A stretch of 23,250 nucleotides of DNA from the NCBI GenBank assembly GCA_045642445.1, contig JAZUIX010000007.1:1-23250 (forward strand), read 5' to 3'. The notes under the pieces were generated by a model. The model had not been told where the DNA came from and did not search any database. It saw only the letters and a program-made list of their open reading frames with translations. Positions 12,698 through 20,983 of the stretch are shown here, piece after piece (position 1 is the first letter of the stretch; each line of letters opens with the position of its first letter). The stretch is from Colimorpha sp045642445 (lineage in GTDB: Bacteria > Bacteroidota > Bacteroidia > Bacteroidales > P3). The translations under genes were made by a program, and so were the position numbers.

Positions 12698-15508
12698 TTA
12701 TTTTTGATTTGCAAGCATTTTTTGTTGGCAAGTTTCAGCAAAAGGGCAATAATTGCAACTTTTGCTCTCATGATTGGCCTCAAAAGGTATCTCCGGATTC
12801 ATCAAATTGGCAACAAGTTTCTTCAACAGTTCCTCAAATTTGTCAATCTGTTGGGCATCCATAACGGTATGCTCTTCCCACGAGGCACCCATCAACTCGG
12901 CCGAAAGTCTCCCGAGAGGCATTATTCCAGAAACAAATGATTGACTTTCATTCTTGTTGCGTTGATATAGCCATGCGTATGTCATCACCTGGAACCATTT
13001 GTCCGAAACATCCATCAAATCGGGGTTGGCCTCCTTCACAATCAAATCTTTTTCCTCCACACGCCCTGTCTTGTAATCCACAATCCGCAAAATTCCATCC
13101 TTCATATCGATGCGGTCGTAACGACCATAGATTTTGACTCTTACATTCTCTCCATCAACATCCACATTGAGATAAAAGTGAGGGTCTTGCTCCAATCCCA
13201 CAATCTTTATCTCGCTCTTTTCGAGCTGTTTTATTTCTCCTTTGAGGAAATTGGACAGCTGTGTTTTGGCCACCGATTCGAGAAGGTGGTTTCTTCCCTC
13301 GTGATTGCGTCCGTGCTGGAATTGCTCCTTCAAGGCCTCATCAATATATGTATCAAGATTATCCAGCACCTCCTGCAAGGCCTCTTTCGTGAGATTTTTC
13401 CCCACAAAAGGCTTGTAGGCATTTTCTAACACATTGTGGATGCAGGTGCCCAATTCGGATTGGTCCATTTCGTCGTTCACCTCATCGTTTTCACGGATGG
13501 AGAGGACGTTTTCGTAGTAAAATTTGAGAGGACAGTTTCGGTAGTTGTTGAGGGCCGAAGGTGAGAGACCTCTCTCGGAGAGGCTTCGTTGTAGCTTCGC
13601 TGTAGCCTCGCTCTTCTCCCGTATGTCGGGTATAGGAATCTGTGGCGAAGAATTGGAAGCAGAGAGCACCTCTTCGTTGATGGTGATGTTCTCGGGGTAA
13701 CGTTTGGCAAGTTCGTTGCGAAGCTGGAGGATGAATCGGCTGGGTTCTCCTTTGCCAATACCGTTGGTATCAGTAGTATAGAGAATATGTATGTTCTCGG
13801 CCCTTTGTATCAGGCGATAGAAATTGTAGGCATACACAGCATCCTTCTCGTGATATGTGGGCATTTTGAAAGCCACTCTTAAAAAGTATGGAATCAGCGA
13901 GTTGCTGCTTCTTCCCGAGGGCAATGTTCCCTCGTTAGCGGAGAGGAGGATGATGTTTTGGAAATCCAGATTTCGTGTTTCGAGCATTCCGAGAATCTGC
14001 AACCCCTGCAAAGGCTCGCCATAAAAGGCCACGGAGCGTCTTTGTGCCAGTCGAAGGTAGATTTTCTGCAGCACCTTGAGATTGTCGATATAATTGTATC
14101 GCTGCTGAATCTCTTGGAAATAATCCAAAATCTGCTGCAGACATGCCAGAGCTTCCTTCTCTTTCAAGTTGGTATCAAGGCACTTGCTTTCATATAATGC
14201 GATTATCAGTTGTTGCGTCAGCTCGAAAAAAACTTGGGGCGAGGGCTCCTCTTCGCAAAACAGGAACATGATGTCTTTCGCCTGAGGGCATATCTCTTTA
14301 ATTGTTTCGCAAGTGACATAGATAAAATGCCCTTTCGACAGATGGGCCGATACCAGGGCGTGCATGTTCTCGGTTTGGAGCAGGCGGGTGATGCAGTAGT
14401 CGGAAAGGATGTCGAGGATGTCCTGATGATAAAAAGCACCACCTCTACGACGTTGGTGCAACGAGAACAGTTTGAGGATGAGGGTGTGAACCGATGTGTT
14501 GGTAAAAGGAAACCCCATAGTGACATTTGCAGATGTAATCTGCTGGGGCAAAGCGTTTAGTGCAGGGAGTAACAAACTCTCGTCAGCCAATACCAAAGCG
14601 GTTTTTTCCAGCTGATTTTGCTCACTTTTTTGAATCTTCTGAGCTAGCAATTCCCCTGCATATTTGGTTTGAATAACGCTCTCGGGACAGCTTACAATGG
14701 TGATATTTTTGTGTCCGCAACTGAAATGATTCGCGTAATTGCCTATCGAGGGGAAATCCGCTTTGTGTTTGTTGAGGAAAAAGCCTGCCTCCTGGTTCCT
14801 GTCCTCAAAATAATAGGCGTCCCCATCCGAATAAAGGGTGCCCATTCCCCGTTTCACATAGTGCAGAATAATGTTCTCCTCACATGCGGAAAGAGCATTA
14901 AAACCAACAAAATAGATGTGTTTTGTATGAATCTTCTCACCCAAAGTGGAAATATTCTCAGCCACATGTCTGTATGCCATGCCGCTGTAGGCTTTCCCCT
15001 GCTCCGAAAGCCGCTCATGCAGTTTCGTATAATAAAGGTATAAAGATTTGTAGAATTCAAGATACGAATCGGCATAATCGGCAACCCCTCCCAATTCCAC
15101 ATCCCACTCCTGCAAGGTTTTGATATCATGCAGATTGCTGAACAGCTGCTTGGCATCAACTTGATACAAATCAATCTCAGAAAAATCCGACATCATCATG
15201 TCGCCAAACGAAATGAACTGCTCAAAAGTGTCGAACCTCCTGCCTTTGATGTCGAGATTGCGATGAATATCGAATAACTCAAATAGAATGAACTCGTTAG
15301 GGACTATCTCAAGCCCTCCCAATTGAGCCACAAGTTCGTCCATCCCCATGATTTGAGGGAGAAAGAAAGGCTGTTCCCCCATTTGGGCAAATTGGCGACG
15401 AAGAAACAAACCCGAGCGGCGATTATTAAAAACCACGGTCACTTGGTCGAGGTCGTCAGGGTGATTTTTACGCAGTTTTTCTGCTATTTCCTTTAAAAAA
15501 GATTCCAT
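12698..15508 (-). CDS. AddB-like PD-(D/E)XK nuclease / inactive helicase
   Basis: This protein of 936 residues looks like the AddB subunit of an AddAB (RexAB) DNA-end-resection complex used in recombinational repair. I place the start at the ATG at 15506-15508 (MESFLKEIAEKLRKNH); an upstream start at 15553 lies inside the preceding gene. The N-terminal helicase-like part has VTVVFNNRRSGLFLRRQFAQ in place of a Walker A loop, so it should not hydrolyse ATP. The C-terminal nuclease domain has LSPSALNNYRNCPLKFYYEN, then GRYDRIDMKDGILRIVDYKT near residues 795-815 (D ... DYK catalytic set). The Cys in NNYRNCP together with SCNYCPFAETC near residue 915 fits the AddB iron-sulphur cluster. The partner AddA gene is not in the window. 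The start overlaps the end of the nucleotidyltransferase gene by 16 nt. Confidence 0.85.
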   Translation of the reverse strand: MESFLKEIAEKLRKNHPDDLDQVTVVFNNRRSGLFLRRQFAQMGEQPFFLPQIMGMDELVAQLGGLEIVPNEFILFELFDIHRNLDIKGRRFDTFEQFISFGDMMMSDFSEIDLYQVDAKQLFSNLHDIKTLQEWDVELGGVADYADSYLEFYKSLYLYYTKLHERLSEQGKAYSGMAYRHVAENISTLGEKIHTKHIYFVGFNALSACEENIILHYVKRGMGTLYSDGDAYYFEDRNQEAGFFLNKHKADFPSIGNYANHFSCGHKNITIVSCPESVIQTKYAGELLAQKIQKSEQNQLEKTALVLADESLLLPALNALPQQITSANVTMGFPFTNTSVHTLILKLFSLHQRRRGGAFYHQDILDILSDYCITRLLQTENMHALVSAHLSKGHFIYVTCETIKEICPQAKDIMFLFCEEEPSPQVFFELTQQLIIALYESKCLDTNLKEKEALACLQQILDYFQEIQQRYNYIDNLKVLQKIYLRLAQRRSVAFYGEPLQGLQILGMLETRNLDFQNIILLSANEGTLPSGRSSNSLIPYFLRVAFKMPTYHEKDAVYAYNFYRLIQRAENIHILYTTDTNGIGKGEPSRFILQLRNELAKRYPENITINEEVLSASNSSPQIPIPDIREKSEATAKLQRSLSERGLSPSALNNYRNCPLKFYYENVLSIRENDEVNDEMDQSELGTCIHNVLENAYKPFVGKNLTKEALQEVLDNLDTYIDEALKEQFQHGRNHEGRNHLLESVAKTQLSNFLKGEIKQLEKSEIKIVGLEQDPHFYLNVDVDGENVRVKIYGRYDRIDMKDGILRIVDYKTGRVEEKDLIVKEANPDLMDVSDKWFQVMTYAWLYQRNKNESQSFVSGIMPLGRLSAELMGASWEEHTVMDAQQIDKFEELLKKLVANLMNPEIPFEANHESKSCNYCPFAETCQQKMLANQK

Positions 15509-16215
15509 AATTGTGCCTGTTTCAGAGTTTCGGGTTTTCCTACATCCAACCAATCCTCTTTTTTGTGAATAAAGTAACTGATTCTATGATGTTTGGAGAT
15601 TTCAAGATAGGAAGGGATGATGGGGTAGGGGTGATCTGCTTCGGGAAGCAATTCGAGCAGCTGCGGATTTATGATAGCAATACCGCTAAAAGCCATGCAA
15701 TCAAAATGTTCTGTCGGTTCTGAGGTCCATTTTGTTTCACCCGTAGCTCTATTCTGCCACCCGATGAGTTGTTTTTCTTGGTTGAAAAGAAGGTATCGCG
15801 AGGTCTCTCTCTGACTTACCACAAGGGTGGCAAAATTCATGTTATGAGAATGTTGCGATAGCAATTCCGCAAAATTTATGCGTGAAAGAATGTCCACATT
15901 ATGTATGAGTATGGGCTCATCGGGGAGGAAAAGTTTGGACGCATGTTTCAAACCTCCTCCTGTGTCCAAAAGCATGTCGCTTTCGTTCGAGATGAGGATT
16001 TCCGCATCCCAAGACCGTTCCTTGATGTAGTTCACTACCATTTCGGAAAAGTGGTGCGTATTCACCACGATTCTCGAAAAGCCCTGCCGGATAAGGTTGT
16101 CTATGTTGATTTTGAGCAAGGGGACACCATTCACTTCAACCAGCGCTTTGGGGCGGTTGTTGGTGAGGGGACGCAATCTTGTCCCGAGTCCTGCTGCTAA
16201 AAGAAATGCCTGCAT
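15493..16215 (-). CDS. Sugar-phosphate nucleotidyltransferase, MurU-like
   Basis: I place the start at the ATG at 16213-16215 (MQAFLLAAGLGTRLRPLTNN), giving 240 residues; an in-frame extension to 16359 adds 48 low-complexity, Lys/Glu/Gly-rich residues and runs past a good promoter box. The GT-A nucleotidyltransferase pattern is clear: the AAGLGTRLRPLT loop, RPKALVEVNGVPLL, and NVDIL at the metal site. Among relatives it most resembles MurU, which makes UDP-MurNAc from MurNAc-1-phosphate in a cell-wall recycling route known in Pseudomonas and Bacteroidota such as Tannerella; the AmgK-like kinase that would support this is not adjacent in the window. Mannose- or glucose-1-phosphate specificity cannot be excluded. 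It overlaps the AddB-like gene, so both are likely co-translated. Confidence 0.8.
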   Translation of the reverse strand: MQAFLLAAGLGTRLRPLTNNRPKALVEVNGVPLLKINIDNLIRQGFSRIVVNTHHFSEMVVNYIKERSWDAEILISNESDMLLDTGGGLKHASKLFLPDEPILIHNVDILSRINFAELLSQHSHNMNFATLVVSQRETSRYLLFNQEKQLIGWQNRATGETKWTSEPTEHFDCMAFSGIAIINPQLLELLPEADHPYPIIPSYLEISKHHRISYFIHKKEDWLDVGKPETLKQAQLWNLF

Positions 16216-16237
16216 GATTTTCCAAATATCGATTTTG

Positions 16238-16245
16238 CAAAAGTA
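16238..16245 (-). promoter_or_regulatory. -7 box of the nucleotidyltransferase-AddB unit
   Basis: On the minus strand this reads TACTTTTG, an exact match to TAnnTTTG, and predicts a start about 16 nt before the ATG at 16215. It supports choosing that ATG over the upstream in-frame one. The -33 region is T-rich with no clear TTTG. Confidence 0.55.
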
Positions 16246-16370
16246 CATCTTTTTTTCTAAAAAAGGAAATTTTTTTGAACTTTTTTTCTTCCCCTCTTCC
16301 CCTTCGCTTCCCCCTTCGTTCGCGATCATAGAAAGTGGAAAAGTATAATCTTCTCCCACTATTCTCCCAT

Positions 16371-16485
16371 CGTTATGGTATCGTTATCGTATCCTTATGG
16401 TATCGTTATGGTATCGTTATGGTATCCCGGATACGATAACGATACCATAACGATACCATAACGATACCATAAGGATACCATAACG
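16371..16485. repeat. 115-bp palindrome of ten 11-bp units
   Basis: The left arm (16371-16425) is five tandem 11-mers: CGTTATGGTAT, CGTTATCGTAT, CCTTATGGTAT, CGTTATGGTAT, CGTTATGGTAT. The centre is CCCGG (16426-16430). The right arm (16431-16485) is five inverse units. Read on the other strand, they run CGTTATGGTAT, CCTTATGGTAT, CGTTATGGTAT, CGTTATGGTAT, CGTTATCGTAT. The arms pair at 51 of 55 positions. It lies between two divergent promoters, 126 bp from the -7 box of the nucleotidyltransferase unit and 161 bp from that of the polysaccharide operon. It could extrude as a cruciform, bind a protein repeatedly on one helical face, or form a very stable RNA hairpin. Confidence 0.9.
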
Positions 16486-16645
16486 AGCGAAGAATCGAGG
16501 ACGGAAATACGAATGATTCGTGATTTATCGGAATATGATGTGGGACAAATATTGGATTTATCACGTGGATAGGGGTTACGAGGGGCGATTATTAAAAATT
16601 ATAGTTTTTTTTTATTCTTATTTACAATATATAGAAAAAAAATAG
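16486..16645. other. Leader region before the polysaccharide promoter
   Basis: This stretch has the small perfect dyad ACGAATGATTCGT (16503-16515) and a 19-codon frame (MIRDLSEYDVGQILDLSRG, 16513-16572). That frame looks faintly like a helix-turn-helix but is too short to support as a gene. The remainder is AT-rich with long T-runs before the -7 box. Confidence 0.35.
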
Positions 16646-16653
16646 TATCTTTG
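16646..16653 (+). promoter_or_regulatory. -7 box of the polysaccharide operon
   Basis: TATCTTTG matches TAnnTTTG exactly. The predicted start near 16660 gives a leader of about 74 nt before the ATG at 16734. A TTTA near 16621-16624 is the nearest -33 candidate. No other promoter box was noticed inside the operon. Confidence 0.6.
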
Positions 16654-16733
16654 CATGATAAATAATTATGCCCATTGCTTGTCTTTGTGCGGTTATTTAA
16701 TTGAATATTAAAGAAATATATAATTATTAAATT

Positions 16734-17555
16734 ATGAAATTTAATAAAGTATTGTTGGCTGTAGCAGCCTTTGCAGTTTTGTTTTCGTCTTGTAGAGAGG
16801 CGGAGGAGATCGCTTACATCGCCGATGCTCAGCGTGATTCTTCCTTTGCTTTGCAAGGTCAGTTTTCGGGTGGCATTCAGGCTAATGACCTTCTCGGCAT
16901 TTATGTTGAGAGTGAAACGCCTGAGTCGACTATCCAGTTTAATCAGGAAACCAATAAGATTGCCATTTTCAATGGTACGGTGATGAACCCTGGCACCTCG
17001 GCTGTTTCGGGTTACCTGGTCAATCATGATGGCGACATTATCTTCCCTGTCTTGGGCAAGCTCCATGTTTTGGGTCTCACCCATAACGAATTGGCCAAGA
17101 TGATTGAGCAGCAGTTGATTAAGGATGGCCATATCACCGACCCTGTGGTGACTGTCAAGTTGATGAACTTCACGGTTTGCGTGTTGGGTGATGTTGCCCG
17201 CCCCGGCCAGTTGGTTATTTCGGGTGAGCGCCTCACTATTTTCGAGGCTCTCAGTATGGTGGGCGACTTGACGATTTACGGTCAGCGCCACAATGTTACG
17301 ATTATTCGTGAGGAGAACGGCAAGCGCATTATCGGCCAGGTGGACCTTTCGTCGAAGGATGTTTTCAATTCTCCGTATTATTATCTGCATCAGAACGATG
17401 TGGTGTATGTGGAGCCCAATATGAGGAAGAAGAAGACTGCTGAACGCGACCCGATGATTATGACTTATATTTCGAGTGGTTTGTCGGTTATCTCGGTGCT
17501 CTCGTCTTGCTTCTACTACTATATTTTGTCGAAGTACTACTCAAATAAAAATTAA
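16734..17555 (+). CDS. Polysaccharide export lipoprotein, Wza-like
   Basis: This 273-residue protein is the outer-membrane export component of a Wzy-type or related capsule/exopolysaccharide system. The signal KVLLAVAAFAVLFSSC makes Cys20 the lipidation site. The polysaccharide-export domain (about residues 45-135) contains the typical DLLGIYVE and YLVNHDGDIIFPVLGKLHVL, and an SLBB-type domain follows with CVLGDVARPGQLVISGERLT near 148-168. The end has a hydrophobic span (MTYISSGLSVISVLSSCFYY) instead of the amphipathic helix barrel of E. coli Wza, as in many short Bacteroidota homologues. It is the first gene of the operon, 40 bp before the kinase gene, which is the usual gene pair for export and chain-length control. 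Confidence 0.93.
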   Translation: MKFNKVLLAVAAFAVLFSSCREAEEIAYIADAQRDSSFALQGQFSGGIQANDLLGIYVESETPESTIQFNQETNKIAIFNGTVMNPGTSAVSGYLVNHDGDIIFPVLGKLHVLGLTHNELAKMIEQQLIKDGHITDPVVTVKLMNFTVCVLGDVARPGQLVISGERLTIFEALSMVGDLTIYGQRHNVTIIREENGKRIIGQVDLSSKDVFNSPYYYLHQNDVVYVEPNMRKKKTAERDPMIMTYISSGLSVISVLSSCFYYYILSKYYSNKN

Positions 17556-17595
17556 TTTATTCAATAGACTTTTCCGCTATCCAAAATATTAATTT

Positions 17596-20073
17596 ATGGA
17601 AAACCAACAAATTAAAAATCAGCAAAACCCTCAGGGTGCCAATCAGCAGGATTCAGAGAATGGTTTGAATCTGCGCGACATCATTTTCTTGGTACTCAAC
17701 AATTGGTATTGGTTTGTCATCTCGTTGTTTGTGTGCCTGGTGCTTTCGGCGGTGATTTACAAGACCAAGCCTAAGACTTACGGACAGGCCGCTAGGATCA
17801 TGGTTCGTGACGAACAGAGCAAGGGTGGCTATCAGGCCCGAAACATGGATGCCATTTTCAACAGCATGGGTATGGACAACGGTATGCATTCGTTGGAGAA
17901 TGAAATCTATCTGCTCCAATCCTCGTCGCTGATGAAGAATGTGGTCACTCGTCTCAATTTGAACAATACTTGCAGTAGAAATAGTCTTTTTAAGAAGATT
18001 TCATATTATAAGGATAAGCCTCTTGAGATGAAGGTGTTCAGCGAAATCGACGAGCGCCCGGAAGTGAGTATTGCTGTGGAAGTTACGCCAAGAGATGGCA
18101 ACCGCTATGATTATAGGGTGGTCCGTTTGGAGGCAGAGAAGTGCAATGTTAAGGGCACGGCTTATTATGCCGAACCTGTTTCTGTGGGCAGTAGTGTTTC
18201 GTTCACCGTCGATAAAACCGCACGTTTCTCGAATAATCTGGCGGGTGTGACTTTTGATATGGCTTCCTGCCCTGCACAAAGTAAGGCTTATCAGATGTTG
18301 AGGAGACTTTCGGTGACCCGTGTCGACAAGATGGCTTCGATTCTTTCCATCACGTATGAGGATGATAATGAGGCCCGTGCAAACGAGGTGGTCAATACTT
18401 TGGTTGACGTTTATAATGAAGACGGTATTAATGACAAGAACAAGGTTGCAGAAAAGACCGAACAGTTTGTGTCCGACCGTATTGCTTTGATTTCTGGTGA
18501 ATTGGACGATGTGGATGCAAAGGTTGAGCAGTTGAAGAAGAGTTCGCGTCTGCCCGATTTGGCAAGTGCTTCGGGCGCTTTGTTGGAAACGGGTACGAGA
18601 TATACCGAAGAGGTTGTTGCGTTGGAAACCGAGCTTACGCTTATTAAATATATTAAATCATATATGTCTGATCCGGCCAATAAGGATGAGTTGCTTCCCG
18701 CCAATGTGGGCATTTCCGATGCCGGTGTTCAGGGTATGATTAATCAGTATAATACGCAGATGCTTCAGTATCGTAAATTGGTCAATAATGCGGGTCCTAA
18801 CAACCCGCAGGTGCGCACGTTGTTGCAGCAGATGGAGGCCAACCGTGGAGCGATCATGGCTTCGATTAACAATTTGATCAACTCGGTCAATGTCCGTTTG
18901 CGTAATGCTAAGAACCAGGAGGCTCGTGCCCAGGGTCAGATTGCCGCTATGCCCACACAAACCAAGGCCGTTACCGAGGTTACTCGTCAACAAAAGATTA
19001 AAGAGGAATTGTACCTCTATTTGTTGAGCAAACGTGAGGAGAATGCTATGAATTTGGCTGTCACGATTGCCAATGCAAAAGTGGTTGAGCCTGCTGTCCG
19101 TACCAAAATCGGCCCGAGTTTGTCGATGTATGCTCTTATCGGTTTGGTGGCAGGTTGTGCAATTCCTGCGCTCATTATGTTCTGCATCAGTTTCTTCAAT
19201 GTGAAATTACGCTCTAAATCGGATATTGAAAAGGCCTTGACGATTCCTGTTTTGGGAGAAATTCCTTCCAAACCCGAAGGACGTGAAAATGACGAGATTA
19301 TTGTTACGGCAAATGGCAACGATGTCGTCACCGAGGCTTTCCGTATTTTGCATTCGAATATCCCATTCTTCTTAAAGGAGGGTCAAAAGGTTATCCAGAC
19401 GGTGTCCACAGTTCCGGGTGAAGGTAAGTCGTTTGTGGCTTTGAACCTGGCACTTTCGTTGGCTTATTTGGGCAAAAAGACAATCTTGCTGGATTGCGAT
19501 TTGCGTAAACGCAGTCTTTCCAAGACCATCGACCGCCACAACCGCATGGGCCTTATCCATTACATGCTGGGTCAGGAGGAGGATATTGAGAAGATCATTA
19601 TGCATAGTGAGACTTCTGAAAATCTCGACTATATCGTTTGTGAGAAGACTCCGCCAAATGCCACTCAGTTGTTGCTTGAGAATAAGATTGACAATTTGAT
19701 TGCTTCTTTGCGCGAACGATATGATTATATTATCTTAGACACAACACCTGCTCAGATTGTGGCCGACTCCGCTATTATCAACCATTGTGCTGATTTGACC
19801 ACGTATGTGATGCGTGTGGGTTACCTCAACAAGAGTTCGTTCCCGTTCATCCAAGAGCTGGAAGACAAGAAGAAGTTCCAAAATCTGGCTATCATTATGA
19901 CCGATGTGCCTCTGATCAAACGTCGTTATGGTGGCTATGGTTACGGTTATGGCTATGGTTACGGTTACGGCTACGGTTATGGCTATGGTTACGGTTACGG
20001 CTATGGTTATGGCTATGGTTATGGTGACGAGAGCGATGCCGGAGGACGTAAGAAAAATAGAATAGAACAATAA
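17596..20073 (+). CDS. Polysaccharide chain-length tyrosine autokinase, Wzc-like
   Basis: The 825-residue inner-membrane protein combines chain-length determination with a bacterial tyrosine kinase. The first membrane span is WYWFVISLFVCLVLSAVIY (residues about 34-52). The long periplasmic part contains coiled-coil stretches (ELDDVDAKVEQLKKS). The second span starts near residue 511 (MYALIGLVAGCAIPALIMFC). The kinase domain has Walker A PGEGKS (607-612), Walker A' ILLDCDLRKRS with D633 and D635, and Walker B YIILDTTP with D715. The C-terminal tyrosine cluster is a run of 15 Gly-Tyr dipeptides, residues 780-809, after RRYG. Autophosphorylation of this cluster controls oligomer state and polymer export in characterised homologues. 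It follows the Wza-like gene by 40 bp and precedes rfbA by 19 bp. Confidence 0.95.
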   Translation: MENQQIKNQQNPQGANQQDSENGLNLRDIIFLVLNNWYWFVISLFVCLVLSAVIYKTKPKTYGQAARIMVRDEQSKGGYQARNMDAIFNSMGMDNGMHSLENEIYLLQSSSLMKNVVTRLNLNNTCSRNSLFKKISYYKDKPLEMKVFSEIDERPEVSIAVEVTPRDGNRYDYRVVRLEAEKCNVKGTAYYAEPVSVGSSVSFTVDKTARFSNNLAGVTFDMASCPAQSKAYQMLRRLSVTRVDKMASILSITYEDDNEARANEVVNTLVDVYNEDGINDKNKVAEKTEQFVSDRIALISGELDDVDAKVEQLKKSSRLPDLASASGALLETGTRYTEEVVALETELTLIKYIKSYMSDPANKDELLPANVGISDAGVQGMINQYNTQMLQYRKLVNNAGPNNPQVRTLLQQMEANRGAIMASINNLINSVNVRLRNAKNQEARAQGQIAAMPTQTKAVTEVTRQQKIKEELYLYLLSKREENAMNLAVTIANAKVVEPAVRTKIGPSLSMYALIGLVAGCAIPALIMFCISFFNVKLRSKSDIEKALTIPVLGEIPSKPEGRENDEIIVTANGNDVVTEAFRILHSNIPFFLKEGQKVIQTVSTVPGEGKSFVALNLALSLAYLGKKTILLDCDLRKRSLSKTIDRHNRMGLIHYMLGQEEDIEKIIMHSETSENLDYIVCEKTPPNATQLLLENKIDNLIASLRERYDYIILDTTPAQIVADSAIINHCADLTTYVMRVGYLNKSSFPFIQELEDKKKFQNLAIIMTDVPLIKRRYGGYGYGYGYGYGYGYGYGYGYGYGYGYGYGYGDESDAGGRKKNRIEQ
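19927..20022 (+). repeat. In-frame Gly-Tyr hexanucleotide repeat
   Basis: After the codon for Tyr778, the DNA repeats GGY-TAY fifteen times, encoding the tyrosine tail of the kinase. The codons alternate between GGT/GGC and TAT/TAC in partly repeated 12- and 18-bp blocks (GGCTATGGTTACGGTTAC occurs twice), a sign of past slippage or unequal exchange. Change by whole 6-bp units would add or remove tyrosines without breaking the frame. Confidence 0.85.
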
Positions 20074-20077
20074 ATAA

Positions 20078-20097
20078 TTCATATATTATAATATGAA
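20078..20097 (+). promoter_or_regulatory. Weak stem covering the rfbA start codon
   Basis: TTCATAT (20078-20084) can pair with ATATGAA (20091-20097), and the second arm contains the ATG of rfbA. The stem is AU-only apart from one G-C pair, so it may be fortuitous in this AT-rich 19-bp gap. Confidence 0.25.
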
Positions 20098-20983
20098 GGG
20101 AATAGTACTTGCAGGCGGGTCTGGTACCCGCCTGTACCCTATAACTAAGGGTGTCAGCAAACAGTTGCTGCCTATTTACGACAAACCAATGGTGTATTAT
20201 CCTATTTCGGCACTTATGCTTGCTGGAATACGCGATATTCTCATTATTTCAACACCCTATGACCTCCCTGGATTTAAACGTCTTTTGGGTGATGGGTCTG
20301 ATTATGGCGTGAATTTCAGCTATGCTGAGCAGCCTTCCCCCGATGGTCTTGCACAAGCTTTCATTATTGGAGAAGAATTTATCGGCGATGATTCCGTCTG
20401 TTTGGTATTGGGCGACAATATCTTCCAGGGCAATGGCTTCGGGAAATTGTTGCGAGAAGCTGTTGCTTCGGCTGAGCAAGACAAGAAGGCTACCGTCTTT
20501 GGCTATTGGGTGGCCGACCCCGAGCGATATGGTGTGGCTGAGTTTGACAAGGCTGGCAATGTTCTCTCTATTGAGGAAAAGCCCAAGGAACCCAAATCAA
20601 ATTATGCTGTTGTAGGACTCTATTTCTATCCCAACAAAGTGGTTCAGGTGGCCAAAGGTATCAAGCCCTCTGCTCGTGGCGAATTGGAGATTACCTCTGT
20701 CAATCAACAGTTTCTTGAAGATGGGGAGTTGAAAGTGCAGCTTCTCGGACGTGGTTTTGCATGGTTGGATACGGGCACGCATGATTCTTTGGCTGAAGCC
20801 TCAACATTCATTGAGGTGTTAGAGAAACGCCAAGGTTTAAAAGTTGCCTGTTTGGAAAGTATTGCATACGAAAAAGGCTGGATTTCAGATGACGACCTCC
20901 GTCGTATTGCCCAACCCATGGCAAAAAATCAGTATGGCCAATATTTGCTGAATTTGATAAAAGAGCGAGAGAAATGGAAGTAA
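20093..20983 (+). CDS. rfbA: Glucose-1-phosphate thymidylyltransferase
   Basis: RfbA (RmlA) couples dTTP with glucose-1-phosphate to make dTDP-glucose, the first step to dTDP-L-rhamnose. The 296-residue length is standard. The N-terminal nucleotide-binding loop LAGGSGTRLYPITKGVSKQL is followed by PIYDKPMVYYPISALMLAGI, then CLVLGDNIFQGNGF with the metal-binding Asp, then IEEKPKEPKSNYAVVGLYFY and AWLDTGTHDSL, all characteristic of RmlA. The final codons overlap the start of rfbC by 10 nt. The dTDP-rhamnose genes are placed right after the export and kinase genes, so the polysaccharide probably contains rhamnose or another dTDP-derived sugar. Confidence 0.97.
   Translation: MKGIVLAGGSGTRLYPITKGVSKQLLPIYDKPMVYYPISALMLAGIRDILIISTPYDLPGFKRLLGDGSDYGVNFSYAEQPSPDGLAQAFIIGEEFIGDDSVCLVLGDNIFQGNGFGKLLREAVASAEQDKKATVFGYWVADPERYGVAEFDKAGNVLSIEEKPKEPKSNYAVVGLYFYPNKVVQVAKGIKPSARGELEITSVNQQFLEDGELKVQLLGRGFAWLDTGTHDSLAEASTFIEVLEKRQGLKVACLESIAYEKGWISDDDLRRIAQPMAKNQYGQYLLNLIKEREKWK

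Noticed and set aside
16513..16572. 19-codon frame MIRDLSEYDVGQILDLSRG that looks like a helix-turn-helix
   Set aside because: Too short, no promoter of its own, and the likeness rests on a few residues. It is mentioned only as part of the leader region.
16599..17390. 263-codon minus-strand frame opposite the Wza-like gene
   Set aside because: It is antisense to a firm export-lipoprotein gene and its translation is Asn/Arg/His-rich without domains.
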